From NCBI GenBank assembly GCA_037903475.1, contig JBAJFG010000467.1, forward strand, positions 372,001 to 436,000: 64,000 bases of DNA, in the 5' to 3' direction. Position numbers and translations under genes: made by a program. This document shows positions 25,101-52,442 of the stretch, one piece after another. Under the pieces are notes generated by a model. It searched no databases, was not told the DNA's origin, and worked only from the letters and a program-made list of their open reading frames with translations. This DNA comes from Ancylostoma caninum (taxonomy: Eukaryota; Nematoda; Chromadorea; Rhabditida; Ancylostomatidae). Position 1 is the first letter of the stretch. Each line of letters opens with the position of its first letter.

Positions 25101-26949
25101 AGCAGAGATGGCGAAGTGATATGTGAATTTCGCAGATGGGATAGCAGAATATCAGAGAACTAGTGAAGTTTGCACATCTTGAAGGAAAAAAACCGCGTAG
25201 AAGGAACTCATCCAGTTGGATGCGGAAAAATAGCAAAAACAACTGACCCTCGTCCAAGAACAGCGATTGCAGCAGCAGCAGCAAAATGACTTTCGTGCGA
25301 TATGTCACCACCATTGGATCCAGTCGACGGCATCTCTATCTCCCATAACGTCGATGCAGATGGAGAAGGTACACTAAAAATTTTAATTTAAATGTGCGTG
25401 ATTTCGAATTGAAAGAATGTTCGAGATTTTGGTGAATGTGACATGTTTTATAAGTGCAGCATAGAATTCTTTGTCAAGATGCGCACATGTACATCACGTC
25501 TAAGAATAAATGACAAATTTGAGAACCGAAAAATGTTGGAAACATTAATATAAAAGGAAGTACCTAGCTGAAGAGTCGTCCATTACAGTCGCAGGTGACT
25601 GTATGACAACATTCGTGTCACTGATACGATGTCTGGGAGCACCGTTGTCAGAATCACCAATGGTCTGAGAATGTGTGCGAGCTCTTGTCCGCATCCGTGT
25701 CATCACATCCCCCCAAGACCCACGTGGGCGAAATTCTTGGCCCAGTTGCAGGACCTGTAAAAAATGATGTATTAACTAGAACAGCTGCCATGAAGAAATT
25801 AAAATACTACTGCAGCGAATCAGATTCTAACAGATAACGGTTTCACAACTGGCAGGGCGCGAATTAACTAATTGATCGAAATTTCAAAGAACTATCGGGA
25901 TGGAGCAGCTAAATCTGATTGGTTACATTGAAGACACACTGTTGGTGGAACTAAAACAAAAGATTTATAATCTATAAAGGGAATTGACCGATACTGTTGT
26001 GAGTTGATCTCTGACCTGGATAAGAATTATAAGGTCTTCCGTAATTTCACCGTCAGATAACTCGACCAAGAGTAGTACGGTTGGTAGGTGCAACGTGTCT
26101 AAGGCCCCAGATATATGACATGCATCCATTTTGGATGGCCCTTGCCATCCCCCAGTGACGTATCACACTAACAATAATAGGATAGTTAAGCCTCCAACGC
26201 AATGTGACCAACCGCGCTTATTTGTTGCTGCGACGCCAGGCAGCGCTGTCCAGCTAAGTGTCGCGAGGATTAGTTAGAGTAAAACGACTTAAAATTGGTA
26301 AATGTTAGAGATGACTACAACGGTTCGGACCCGTTAACATGCACAGCACCACTTGTATCTTGTTATTCTGATAGCCTACGCATCCGGAAATCCCACTGAT
26401 GGCACAGTTACCAATTCCGTAGAGTAGAGTGTGCAAGCTGGTGTCGACCACTGAAGCCTCCTGTCTTCAATTATCACAGCAACTACCACCGCCGACACCA
26501 ATTAGCTTGCGCTCGATATTTTAACGGTTTCAATAATGGGCCGTTATCGCAATGTTTCATGTCAGCTGGGTATTAAAAATGTCGTTCACGCTATCATTGG
26601 TTCCGTTGCCACCATAAGGTTTTTATTAATTACGCTTTTGTTCATGTATGCTCCTGTTCTTTCTAAAAGGCAGTGGTAATTTCATTTTATTATTACTGTG
26701 CAGTAAAAATATTATACAGTTAAAGCCAAAAAAGCGTTGAAAAAAACATCCAGACTATGGAAGTTGAGCACCAGTCATCTTTTAGTTCTTTTTTTTTCGT
26801 TTTTTTTTGGTGGGTGGGTGGATGCCTACAAAGCTGTGGAAAGGAAAGGTTTCAAAAACTGGTACGAAGGGAGAAAGGGAAAGAGATTAGGGCGGGGAGA
26901 AGGAGAAGGAGAAAGAGAGAGAGATAAAGAGAGGGAGAGAGAGAGAGAG

Positions 26950-26980
<31 letters not shown>

Positions 26981-29427
26981 AAAAGAAAGAAAGAAAGAGA
27001 AAAAGAAAGAGAGAGAGAAAAAGAGAGAAAGAGAGAGAGGGAGAGAGGGAGAGAGGGAGAGAGAGGGAGAGAGGCAGGGAAGGAAAGAAAGAAAATGAAA
27101 AAAGCAGACAGCAGAGAGCCAGGTTATGCATGACCGAAAATTCACGAAAAACAAAACGATCACAGAGTCAAGTTTTGATCTTTAGCGTTGATCCATTTCA
27201 AGCATAATATGTAGTGCTGAGAAAGAATCGTTTGACCAGCTGGAATGCTGCAGCTCCTTTCCGTATTCAGCGCGTATACCCTCAGCAAGTTTGGGTAGGT
27301 GTGTCACACTATGGTCTTAGAGAATTGTGTTGCGTTGCGAAATATCTTCAATGGTAACTGGAAAAAAGTCAGCAAAAACATAACTGCCATGCCGAGCACT
27401 TCGTTATTCAACCGAGAATTTCTCTGCTCTCTATTAGAAACGTGAAGCAGAAGTTCTATCAAAAATTCAAAGATCAAGAGTAGGTATCCATTCTCACTAT
27501 GGGTTGTCTAAATTTCGAAATACTGCAAGAAGCTTCAGTGAAGAAAATCCAGCAAAGAATGAATTCAATGGGGTTTTATCTGTATTTTCTTCCGTGTATG
27601 ACTTTTTTTTACATCTTTTGCAGTTTTTTTACGCCAGTTCTTTTCTTTCCATCTATTAAGTGAGCCCAAATTATTGTCATTGTCTGTGTTTAATTATGAC
27701 ATAGAATGACTCGGTTCATGTAATAAAATGTGATACACATGTATGAAAATGCCGGATACATATCCGCCGCCACGTCCCTACACACGCATATACCCACTCT
27801 CATTGCATCTCCTGACAACAGCACCAGTTTTTTTTTTTCTAATAAATATTTCATGCGAATACAACCAGTGCTTTGTTCGATAAAGTGTGAGGCTGTGCCA
27901 GGTGAATTCAGAAAAAGCATGGAACGGAAAGAAACATAGAAGCATCTCATGCAGGAAGTAACTGGATTTTTCTCAAACAACTATGCCGCACTTACCTGAA
28001 CAAATCTCCTAGCGTCCCACGAATGTATTTCAACTAGGAATAGATCATAAAAAAGCGGTCTTCGACCGGTTAATCTCCATGCACTAACCAATATTGACAA
28101 TACAGCCAGCGACGCAGCAACCACAAAGAACGCAGTCACCACCTGAAATTTTTTCATTGTGTAAAGAACGTCAGCACCCCATGCCCCAAACATATGGTGA
28201 TTCGAACTTTTCTTATGTCAAAATTGCTTTACGATACTCCATTTTCAGCGGATGAATTGAAACCGCGCAAAGCCAGCAATGCACAGCCATCACATCCAAG
28301 AGCTTGTCACGCAACACTAATGAAATAGGTGGGCGACTATAAGAATGTGAAAACTTAGGGAAAATGGGAAACGATGCCACATGGCAATAAATACGCATGT
28401 TTTCCACCCTCTTTATTGTTTATTATTCATTTTTTACTCTTTTAGAGCTTGCAAGTTTGGGAAGACCCTAGAAACCGCCAAGAGAGGAACCTTTAGGTAC
28501 GAAACAAATAAAGTTTTTTTTGTGCAAACGTTGTTGTATTCTGTGGATCGAAATAATTTGATGACCCTAACGCAGCTGACGTTTAATTTTGTTCAGTCCT
28601 ACAAAAATTGGAAGTTTGGTTTGCATAAGTCATAACCATGCGCACCTCAGGTATAGGCTTCTCCATGCACACCACAATCCACATTTTACTGCAACTGTTT
28701 GATAGTGCACAGTCTAGTGGAAAAAGTCGAGCTACCCTCTGCCTAATTCCACCGGTACTTCCAAAAAAAAAACAGGAAAATTACTCGGATTCTGCTCGAC
28801 TACTACAAGATACGCAAATCTCCACAAAATCGGGAAGATCTTATGAGAAGAACACTGGCATTCTGCTTCAACTCGCATTATTCAAGCAGAATGGTCGTAC
28901 TTTCTATCTTTCTGCGCCATCGTATTTTTTTGCAAATTCCAAAAAAAATGACAGGAACAGAAGCGCATTTTGTATTAACTCAAGTTGTTCTTCCTAGTCT
29001 TTGTTCAACTTGAGCTAAACAAAATGTTTTCCTTGCTCATGCGAAAATAATATTTTACTACTTTTGACTAATTTCACCTAACTCCTAACGTTATTATGAT
29101 TAGACCAGTTCCAACAGTCACTGATTAACCTTCTGGGAAAAGATTCAAATGTAGCCAGCCTGACCTTGAGCAAAAGGAACAAATTCACTGGTCTCCTCGC
29201 AATCACTCAATTTCTCAATGCGTTCTTGCGTTAAAAAAAAACTTCGCAACTTTTCTCAAATTACCCAGCGTTCCCGACATTTTTGGAACAAATCTGCTGA
29301 TATTCTTAAGCTACGGATATTTAATTTCATTCATACTCTAAGTAGAATTAAACTCTATTGAGTACCGTCACTTCTATCAAAACTACTAAGAACTCACCTC
29401 GCTTCCGATGCCTTCTATTTCGAGCAT
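22123..29427 (-). CDS. TMUB1: TMUB1/TMUB2-family transmembrane ubiquitin-like protein (13 exons, about 560 aa)
   Basis: Exons (5' to 3'): 29398-29427, 27996-28142, 25564-25754, 25248-25373, 24815-25034, 24663-24756, 24471-24612, 24335-24390, 23147-23247, 22986-23091, 22763-22916, 22499-22629, 22123-22307 (TGA). All junctions are GT-AG and in phase. The start, MLEIEGIGSEV, is the family N-terminus, followed by a membrane helix (residues 11-33). Residues 60-290 are a Ser/Gly/Thr-rich linker. A ubiquitin-like domain spans about 291-361 (IRLKFLDDTQRDAR ... RLIYQGQLLREDSRTL ... GCVVHCHIS), with no C-terminal Gly-Gly. C-terminal membrane segments lie at about 409-437 and 490-540. Mammalian homologues (246 and 321 aa) act at the ER and in vesicles, in ER-associated degradation and AMPA-receptor recycling. 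This protein is much longer, mainly in the linker. Confidence 0.85.
24033..24140. repeat. Hairpin repeat (28-base arms)
   Basis: Arms CAAGAGTCGAGATCGCGGCG and (complement) CAAGAGTCAGGACCGCGACG, each continuing CGGCTCTC, with a 50-base loop. A small MITE-like fold-back unit inside an intron of the TMUB-family gene. Confidence 0.75.
26890..27090. repeat. 200-bp polypurine (GAGA/GAAA) tract
   Basis: Nearly uninterrupted A/G on the plus strand, with GAAAGAAAGAAAG and GAGAGAGAG subruns. The long open frames through it on both strands are low-complexity artefacts. It lies in intron 2 of the TMUB-family gene; in that gene's sense direction it is a pyrimidine tract. Confidence 0.95.
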
Positions 29428-30778
29428 TCCCGAAAGTCGGGAGCAACAGCTCCACAGCAAAATCTGAAAGCAAAGCATGGCTCCAGGTACATATATAACT
29501 GTTTTCACTACAGAGGATTTCTCGTTGGCCGCATAGCGGAAAGTTTTAGGCCAAGGAGAATTAAAATGTGCATTAACAAATACTCTCGAGAAGGAAGAGG
29601 AAGGAAAAGAATCGCCCACAATCGAAAACACAACATGTAACGTGATATCGATCGAGCGAGCGAGAGGTGGGCGGCCGGCGCGGCGAAACTCGTCCGCGCC
29701 GGCACGTCATCGCGAGGAGCAGCAGTAGCACCCGCATGGCTGGCACCTTGGCGAGGCCCCTGACCTATCACTGGCAAGGTATATATCACCGCCAACGGAC
29801 AGCCTGCAATGGCACAACCCTGCTATCCCTTTCAGGCGCGTTCCCGAGGGATGGGTTTGAAATCCCACGAGGGAAACCCCGTGGTCGAGGTTCCTATTTG
29901 TTGCGACAAGTTGGAACAGGAAGCGAGAGGCTTGGACGTGTATGAGGACGGTGGTAGCGATGAATGTGGAGGCGCAGACAACTACGGCGCCACCTTGTGT
30001 TCAGTGCAGCGCGTGCGAATGGGCCTCGACCACTGAACTCTCATACAAAGTCGGCGACAGATCTCTTGGCAGATGCTGCAGCCGATTATCGGACACTTAT
30101 CACCCGCGCGCGTCAGGCCGCGGTGATACAGTGTATAGGAAGCAGCTGTTTCTGGTCTTTTCCTAGGAAGGACAGATCAGTTTTCACCTACATACACTGA
30201 ACGGCAAGGACGGTGGCCCATCTGCGGCCTCAAGAAGGACGCAGCGCGACCGCGCCGCACGCAACAGGATCAGCATCGTCTGCCACCGGAATGCTATTTC
30301 TAGGCTTTTTCCTTCCCGATTTGGTCGAAAATCCTTGAAACCGGGTAAAAAAGCTGGTACAAATAGCATAAAGCAGCAGAAACATCGGTTAGGCACGCGC
30401 GGCGCGGTTGCGCGACGTCCTTCTCGAGGCCGCGAATGGGCCAGCGCCATTGACGTTCACTGTATATGCCTAATAAGGCGCTAGAATGAGTTAGACCATC
30501 TTTTGAAGGTGTCCAAATGTTTCTTCCCATGTTCCGAAAAGGCAAAACAGCCTGACGCGACGCGTGCGGGTGGTAAGTGTCCGTAAACGGCTGCAGCCTG
30601 CAGGCGGCTTCACAGCATTACGAAAGAGCAAGATCTGGCGGCCGACGCGCTCCAATTCGATTGACGCGACGCGTGCGCCAGAACAATTTGGGGTTCTGCC
30701 GTGCTGATGTTTTGTGCTGCTTCGCATAGTTCACGACCTCCTGCTTTCTGAGAGTGAGCACCACATCTGCTCTTCGCC
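29428..30778. promoter_or_regulatory. Divergent intergenic region between the TMUB-family gene and GRWD1
   Basis: The two start codons face away from each other 1.35 kb apart, so both promoters must lie here, apart from any distal elements. A CpG-rich stretch (29660-29720) lies near the TMUB side, and two identical 16-mers TGACGCGACGCGTGCG (30553-30568 and 30662-30677) precede GRWD1. A TA-flanked MITE (30195-30462) occupies the middle. A 75-codon open frame at 29809-30036 is not recognised. Confidence 0.5.
30195..30462. mobile_element. Long-armed TA-flanked MITE (268 bp), copy 1
   Basis: TIR left CACTGAACGGCAAGGACGG, right (complement) CAGTGAACGTCAATGGCGC, each continuing TGGCCCAT, GCGGCCTC and AGAAGGACG, so the arms exceed 70 bases. 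TA flanks both ends. A second copy lies at 43952-44244. Tc1/mariner-like by target site; no coding capacity. Confidence 0.8.
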
Positions 30779-33700
30779 ATGGATGGGGATAAAATGGATG
30801 CCGAGAATGGGAATGATATGGAGGTTGAGCAGGAAGAGGCCGAAGAAACTGCTTCTACTCAAAATGAGAAACAGGTATGCAGGAGATGTCTTTTGATTTT
30901 TTTTGTAACCAGCTAGTTCTTCTTCATAGTCAAATGTTTTAAGTCCGACTTTCTTTGTTTGTGTTTTTTTTTTGTCGAAATTGAGCTTTTCATGGCCAAC
31001 CTTTTGTTCAAACATTGAGTATTTTTTGAAAAGAAGGGTCTAGATCTGGATAGGATAGTTAGACTGTGAAGTCTAGTAGTGGACTATGAAATCCCTCAAT
31101 AAATAGATCTGCCTTCAGTTCACTATTCTACTTTACTGGCCCCAAATCTTCATTTTTTTTGGCTGAAATTTCGCATGGGGAGGGTGGGTTATTTGAGGTG
31201 CTGAACAATATCGTATCCATTTCGCACCGTAGCCTCATTGCACTTCGCAGAATCTTCTCAAATTTGCTGTAGAGGAGTTGTTTCAGACTCGGAACACGAT
31301 TATCAGTATTATTTTGCATGTCATCTAAGTTTTTTTTTAAATCCGAAACCGGCATTTTCTCCCAATCTCCTACCGTACACCTATCGTATCCTCACAAAAA
31401 TTGGATTACGGTACAAAATGGATACAATATTCGTGTTCAGCATCTCAAAGAACCCTCCTGTGCAAAGTTTCAGAAGATTCTGTGGCATAGAGTAGCTATT
31501 GTATACCAGTGGCGGACGCAGGGGGGCGGGGGGGGGGGCGCGCCCCCCCCCCGAGAATGGGTCGCCAAATTTTCGAAATTACTTTACAATACAAATAAAA
31601 ATCTCGTGTTAGTTTATTTTTAATTGTTTATTTTTATTATTATTTTTAATATATTTTTTATTTATTGTTTATTATTATAATTAATATTATTATTAATTTT
31701 ATTTTCCGTCTGGGTCCCCAAAACGGCGGAGACCCCACTTTTCTTCCCACGCCCCACCTCCCGCCCACTTTCTGCGTCCGCCACTGCTGTATACCTACCG
31801 TAAACCTACAAAAAAGGTGTTACGGCACAAAATGGATGTCATATTCGTGTTCAGCACCTCAAATACCCCCTCCACCCTCATGCGAAGTTTCAGCCAAAGT
31901 TTTTTTTGAAGATTTTGGGACCAGTTAAGTTGAATAGTGCCCATTTACATTATGAGAATGTGAAACTCGAAGCCAAACCTTCCTTTAAGGTCTATATACC
32001 CGGTGTAAGCAGAGCGCTGAAAGATGGAGAAGAGCTCACGTTCGATCCCGAGGCCTACAAACTCTTTTATTCATTCGAAACTAGTGAGTTTTCAGTCTCA
32101 GGTGAAATGTCTCCATTTGGATGGGTAGTTCTGATGTTATATAAGAGATTTTCGTTTCTTCCAGAATTTCACCTTTGTTTCAGGATGGTCCTGTCTTTCG
32201 TTCGATACAGTTAGGGATAATCATGGTGATCGGTCAGACTTTCCTCTAGAATGTTACGTTGTGGCAGGAACCCAAGCTGATAAGCCTAAAAATAACGAAA
32301 TTGTTGTGATGGGTCTTAAGAACCTCCATGCCTTAGAAGTAAGTGTTGCTTTCCTGTTTTTATTCATTTTTTTTCTGTTACAATTTTTCTGCATTAGTAA
32401 TTCAGATGTTTTTGTCATCCATTGGAGGTTATCATATGGGTCAATATTTTAATGTACTATGAAGGGTTTTTTTTTTTGAAATATTTACAAGTTTACAGGA
32501 AGAAGAAGACGAAGATGAACTAAGTGATGAAGACAGTGATTCGGAGGATGACGAGAAGAAAGAAGCGATCATGCACTCTGTGACAATTTCTCACTACGGA
32601 GGCATTAATCGAGTCAAGGTTGGTTCTGCAAGAAGTGTTGTTTAGTTGCTGGAGGAATGGTTACTATTTCACTCCAGAGCTGGTGTCTTGCCGCAGCTGC
32701 AAAGGCTTTGGGGCTGTTCTTTCACCATTGTAGGGGAATGTACCTTTCGAAGCGGATGATGTGGCAGACCTATTATGTAATGCAACGACAATTTTCAAAA
32801 ACGTTTTAGCAGTTGTAGTATCGGCTAGTTGCTGATGAGAAATGCTGTGTCGGTGGCCCTGCGAATTGACTTACTCTTTCACTCTTCGTCGTTTTAGCAG
32901 AGCTTTGGAGTTTCCGAGAATTCTCAGATAGTTTATCGAACATTGGAAGTTTATGAAAACGTTATTTGCTAAAACTTATGCCTAGCCAGCATCGGCTAGA
33001 GCATTAATGTTGAACTACACAAAATGGCGCGAAGATATGTTTGCTATTATTTAGTAAGTGAAGTGCTCGAAATCCAGTGTCTTAGGGTGTGTTTCTTTCA
33101 GGTTGAACGGCTTGGAGATGGTACTGTTTGCGCAGTTTGGAATGACATGGGCAAAGTTCAGTTATGGAATGTTACAAATGCGTTAAACGAGTGTAGCAAA
33201 ATGACGGCGGCTAAGAATGATGAAAAACAAGTACAGGTAAGTTTCATTACCAAATCTATAACCTCGTATTGTTTACCAATCGGAGATTCAGTCTTCAGCA
33301 GTTTTTCTAGGAGAAGCCACTCTTCTCATTTAGCACAAAGAAGGAAGGATATGCGCTGGGCTGGTCGAAAACGAAGCAAGTAGGTGTGGAAAATTTTCCA
33401 TACTCACGAGCGTTTTCTACCATATTTACTCCAGGGAGATTTCGCTTCCGGCGATCAGAGCCGAAACATACACATCTATCGAATGCATGAAGGTGGCACA
33501 TGGGCTGTTGATCAGAAAGCTCTCAATGGGCATTCTGGCAAGTTCATTCTGCTTTCCTAGCTTACGCACCGTAAACATCTGTTCTCCTGTAGGTTCCGTG
33601 GAGGATGTGCATTGGTCCCCAACAGAAGAAGGGCTATTAGCTTCATGCTCATGTGATGGTACAATCAAATTGTGGGACACTCGGTCAAGTCCTGCTAGTG

Positions 33701-35139
33701 CTTGTGTATGCACTGTTGATAAGGTAATTATGCCTTCCTCTTATACATACATATATCACTATATTGAGCCATGAATGACGTCCTTTGCAGCCACTAGGTT
33801 AATGGTGAATTACATACGTATATGAAAAAAAATATTTCTCCTATTTGCTACAACCGCTTTATTATTTACACACATCGCTTCGGTTCATGACTCTCCAGTA
33901 GTAGCGTTATTCTTCTGTCTTTAGGCACATACTTCTGACGTGAACGTTTTATCTTGGAACTCACAAGAAGCCTTGTTAGTCAGTGGTGGAGATGATGCTG
34001 AGTTGAAGATTTGGTCATTGAAGACTATACAGGTCAGTTCAAGATTATCTCATGCTTTCGATCCATTTATGTTTGCTTTAGCGCTATTCATTCCACTTTG
34101 ACTATGGTATTGATTGTTGTTTTCATTCGGTTCTCTTGATTCTCAGAGGTTCCCACTACATCGGCTATGTTCTTTGTTATGATTTCAGAGTAACAGCTAT
34201 ATGCATGCGTACATGCAACATTAACTGAGTGAAAATTTCTTTAGTACTAATACATGTCAGGTTGCTCAAAAATGATGGAATGTTTCCAGTAGCGAAGGAA
34301 GTTTATCACTAGGAACCCAGATCTATACTTTTCTGAGAATTGAAAAAAAAATTTTTGGTTGCTGCTCAGAGGTTTTCTAGATCCCGCAATGGTATTGTTC
34401 TGTTTGTGATCAGGGACCGTAATTGGACTCTCTTTGAGCTTACTGTTGTTTTAAACCAGTTTGGAATAGTACTTGAAATCATCGAAAGAGTTAGTAATGC
34501 TCCCCAAGCATCATACTCCGCAGATAAATGGACAGATTATCTTTGAACAACAGATAATTAGTTCTCTTCGTTGTTACATATAAGTTATATCTGTTGAACG
34601 ATACTCGTGCTGCTTTCAGTTCGGCCAACCAGTTGCGCGGTTCAAGTACCACTCTGCTCCTATCACTTCTGTGGAATGGCTGCCACAGGTTTGACCACTC
34701 TTAATTTGTCAGGTTGTGAAGAAAAGTTGTTACATTGGTATTTCTGTCCAGGAATCAACTACATTTATGGCTTCCGGAGAAGATGACCAGGTTACTATTT
34801 GGGATATAGCCACAGAGGCAGATTCTCAGGATGCTGTCGTAGGGGTGCCACCACAGCTAATGTTCTTACATCTCGGTCAAAAAGAGGTTTGTATTGTCCT
34901 TTTTGCAAAAAAAAATTGATGGCTGACATTTGTTCAAGACTAATGCTAACCAACAAAGATGCTCGTTTCTGTTAAAGCAGTTTTTCTGAGCGAGCAGTAA
35001 AACTACTAGTTTACTACTACTTCCTGCTTACTTATTTCTTGTTCAGGTAAAAGAGGTACACTGGCATCCGCAGATTGCTGGACTTGCTATCACTACGTCC
35101 TTGGACGGTTTTAACGTTTTCAAAACGATCAATATCTAA
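30779..35139 (+). CDS. GRWD1: GRWD1/Rrb1 orthologue, glutamate-rich WD-repeat protein (12 exons, 446 aa)
   Basis: Exons: 30779-30874, 31957-32083, 32184-32338, 32499-32618, 33102-33236, 33311-33379, 33435-33537, 33593-33723, 33925-34032, 34620-34688, 34752-34886, 35047-35139 (TAA). The model gives 446 aa, the length of human GRWD1. Conserved pieces in order: acidic N-terminus; [33 protein letters not shown]; an acidic run after [22 protein letters not shown]; then WD40 blades including [68 protein letters not shown] and VKEVHWHPQ. The family acts in the nucleus and nucleolus: yeast Rrb1 chaperones ribosomal protein Rpl3, and human GRWD1 also binds histones. Intron 7 uses a GC donor (GCAAGT). 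The exon 2 acceptor is uncertain because a repeat abuts it; an alternative in-phase acceptor is at 31912. Confidence 0.93.
31507..31786. mobile_element. hAT-like MITE (280 bp) in GRWD1 intron 1
   Basis: Ends CAGTGGCGGACGCAG and (complement) CAGTGGCGGACGCAG. The flanks TTGTATAC and CTGTATAC are an 8-bp target duplication with one mismatch. The interior has the family's GAGAATGGGTCGCCAAATTT and a long ATT-rich stretch. Confidence 0.85.
31795..31940. repeat. Dispersed 'TTCGTGTTCAGC' repeat abutting GRWD1 exon 2
   Basis: Has CATATTCGTGTTCAGCACCT, GCGAAGTTTCAGCC, TTGAAGATTTTGGGACCAG and TTGAATAG, matching 15390-15495. It stops within about 20 bases of the favoured acceptor of GRWD1 exon 2. A further copy lies at 31400-31470, and an inverted one near 31130-31240. 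Confidence 0.7.
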
Positions 35140-36662
35140 AAATTTGTTTCTTGTTGAAAGTTGTTTACGCTCGAAAAACTTCGCTTGTTATTGTTTGTTA
35201 CTTGTTCTCGTTGTCACCTTATAGTTCTGGAAGCTATGGTCCCTTTGTTTTCATTGTTGCATCACAATTAGAAGATGTGGTTTCTCGGCTCGTCTTAGAA
35301 TTTTTGTATCCTCTTCAAATATATACAAAGATTTACGAAGGATAAAGTTTCCCAATGTATTAATACAAGTCTGGTGTTAATCATGACAAACAGTCCCTCT
35401 CGTCATCCAGTTCCAATGCAACACAGGTTAACTATTTATTACAGTAGACGTCGCTGCTTATTAAGCACACAGGGTAAGCACAGTCTAAAACTGGGCTGAC
35501 AAACTACTTCTACCTTCTTCAGATTTCGTACGTCTTTTATTGAATCGGTTGCACGCGCTGGCTATGACAGGACGTTGGCGAAGAGCCAGCTGTCGTTTCT
35601 GTAATTATATCTTGGAATTAGGTACAAATAGTGGCCGGTTTGGTACCAAAATCACTACACATTTGAGTGACAGAAGTAAATTCGTGTGTTATCAGGTCAA
35701 AGTGATATTGGTAGCGTTTCACTGCTTGTAGCTTACTTTTTCTGTCGCCTGCGTCATGTTAAATTCGGTGTTCTTAGTGCTTGTCAAAGCTTAATACTAA
35801 GTCATTAGTCTTGAGACCTGTTTTTTATACTAGTGATCGGATTAGTGAAATAGTGAGTCAGTAGTCAAGCCTTTCCTATGGGAATTTCCCCTGACCTTGC
35901 CAGAATCCGCTACTCCCGGTCTAAATCTACTACATGAACACTGTACAGAACCCATTCACGAATGGTAAAAAGCCAACCAATGCATACTCACTTTCCAGTC
36001 AAAGGTGGTGTGTCACCTCGATTCATTGGCTGTGAATATCAGCATACATTAGACCTTCTCGTCATGCTGATTGCAATAATGCACGTCATAACGAATAGAG
36101 GTGACGGAAACCTCGTTTGCGAAAGGTCCGAATGTGCAGTTCACGGACCACTTTTGCGGAGCGGTCCGTAACTGTGCTGGTTGCCCGCCACGGCTGCAGC
36201 GTTGGTCAACACGTCTCGGCGTGTTCGATCGGTGAGATCAACGGCTTCACGCATCCACTCGTCGCGACAAACTGTTACAAATCCTGTACCGAAAAAAAAA
36301 ACGTTTAAAAAACGGGTTCAGAGCCCGTTTTGTAACAAGTTATGTATACCGCTAGATTCAGCACCTCGAGAAGATTCAGAATCTGCCAAAACGTCGAACA
36401 TGAAAACGAGATGACACACTCCCTTTAAAAGTCTCACACTCAATATTCGTGCACTGAGTATCGATGGTGTATTTGGAGTCGACGCTCCAAACCACTCCAT
36501 TTTCATGACATAGCGCGTAGTCTTTCACATTTAGTGAGATCTTCCGTTATTTCGTCTCGAAACCAGTGGTTTGCTGCGCATAGCCTGACTCACGGTAAGA
36601 CACAAATTTTTGAGAATTTCTTTAAGCTTATAAGTCGCCCGGATAAACTCTCTCAGTTTGTG
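35140..36662. other. Convergent intergenic region between GRWD1 and glr
   Basis: The 3' ends of GRWD1 (plus) and the glutamate receptor (minus) face each other here. The only recognisable item is a TTAA MITE at 36003-36424. No canonical AATAAA signal stands out just after the GRWD1 stop; GGATAAAG at 35340-35347 is a possible variant. Confidence 0.5.
36003..36424. mobile_element. piggyBac-like MITE (422 bp), second copy
   Basis: Right border TTAA (36425-36428), left border TCAA (35999-36002). TIRs AGGTGGTGTGTCACCTCG and (complement) AGGGAGTGTGTCATCTCG. The interior is homologous to 17337-17743. Confidence 0.7.

Positions 36663-52442
<15,780 letters not shown>

Noticed and set aside
26737..27207. 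Long open frames on both strands
   Set aside because: They run through the GAGA/GAAA tract and encode only Arg/Glu/Lys or Ser/Leu/Phe repeats.
29830..29880. tRNA-like B-box (GGGTTTGAAATCCC)
   Set aside because: No matching A-box, acceptor stem or anticodon arm could be drawn around it.
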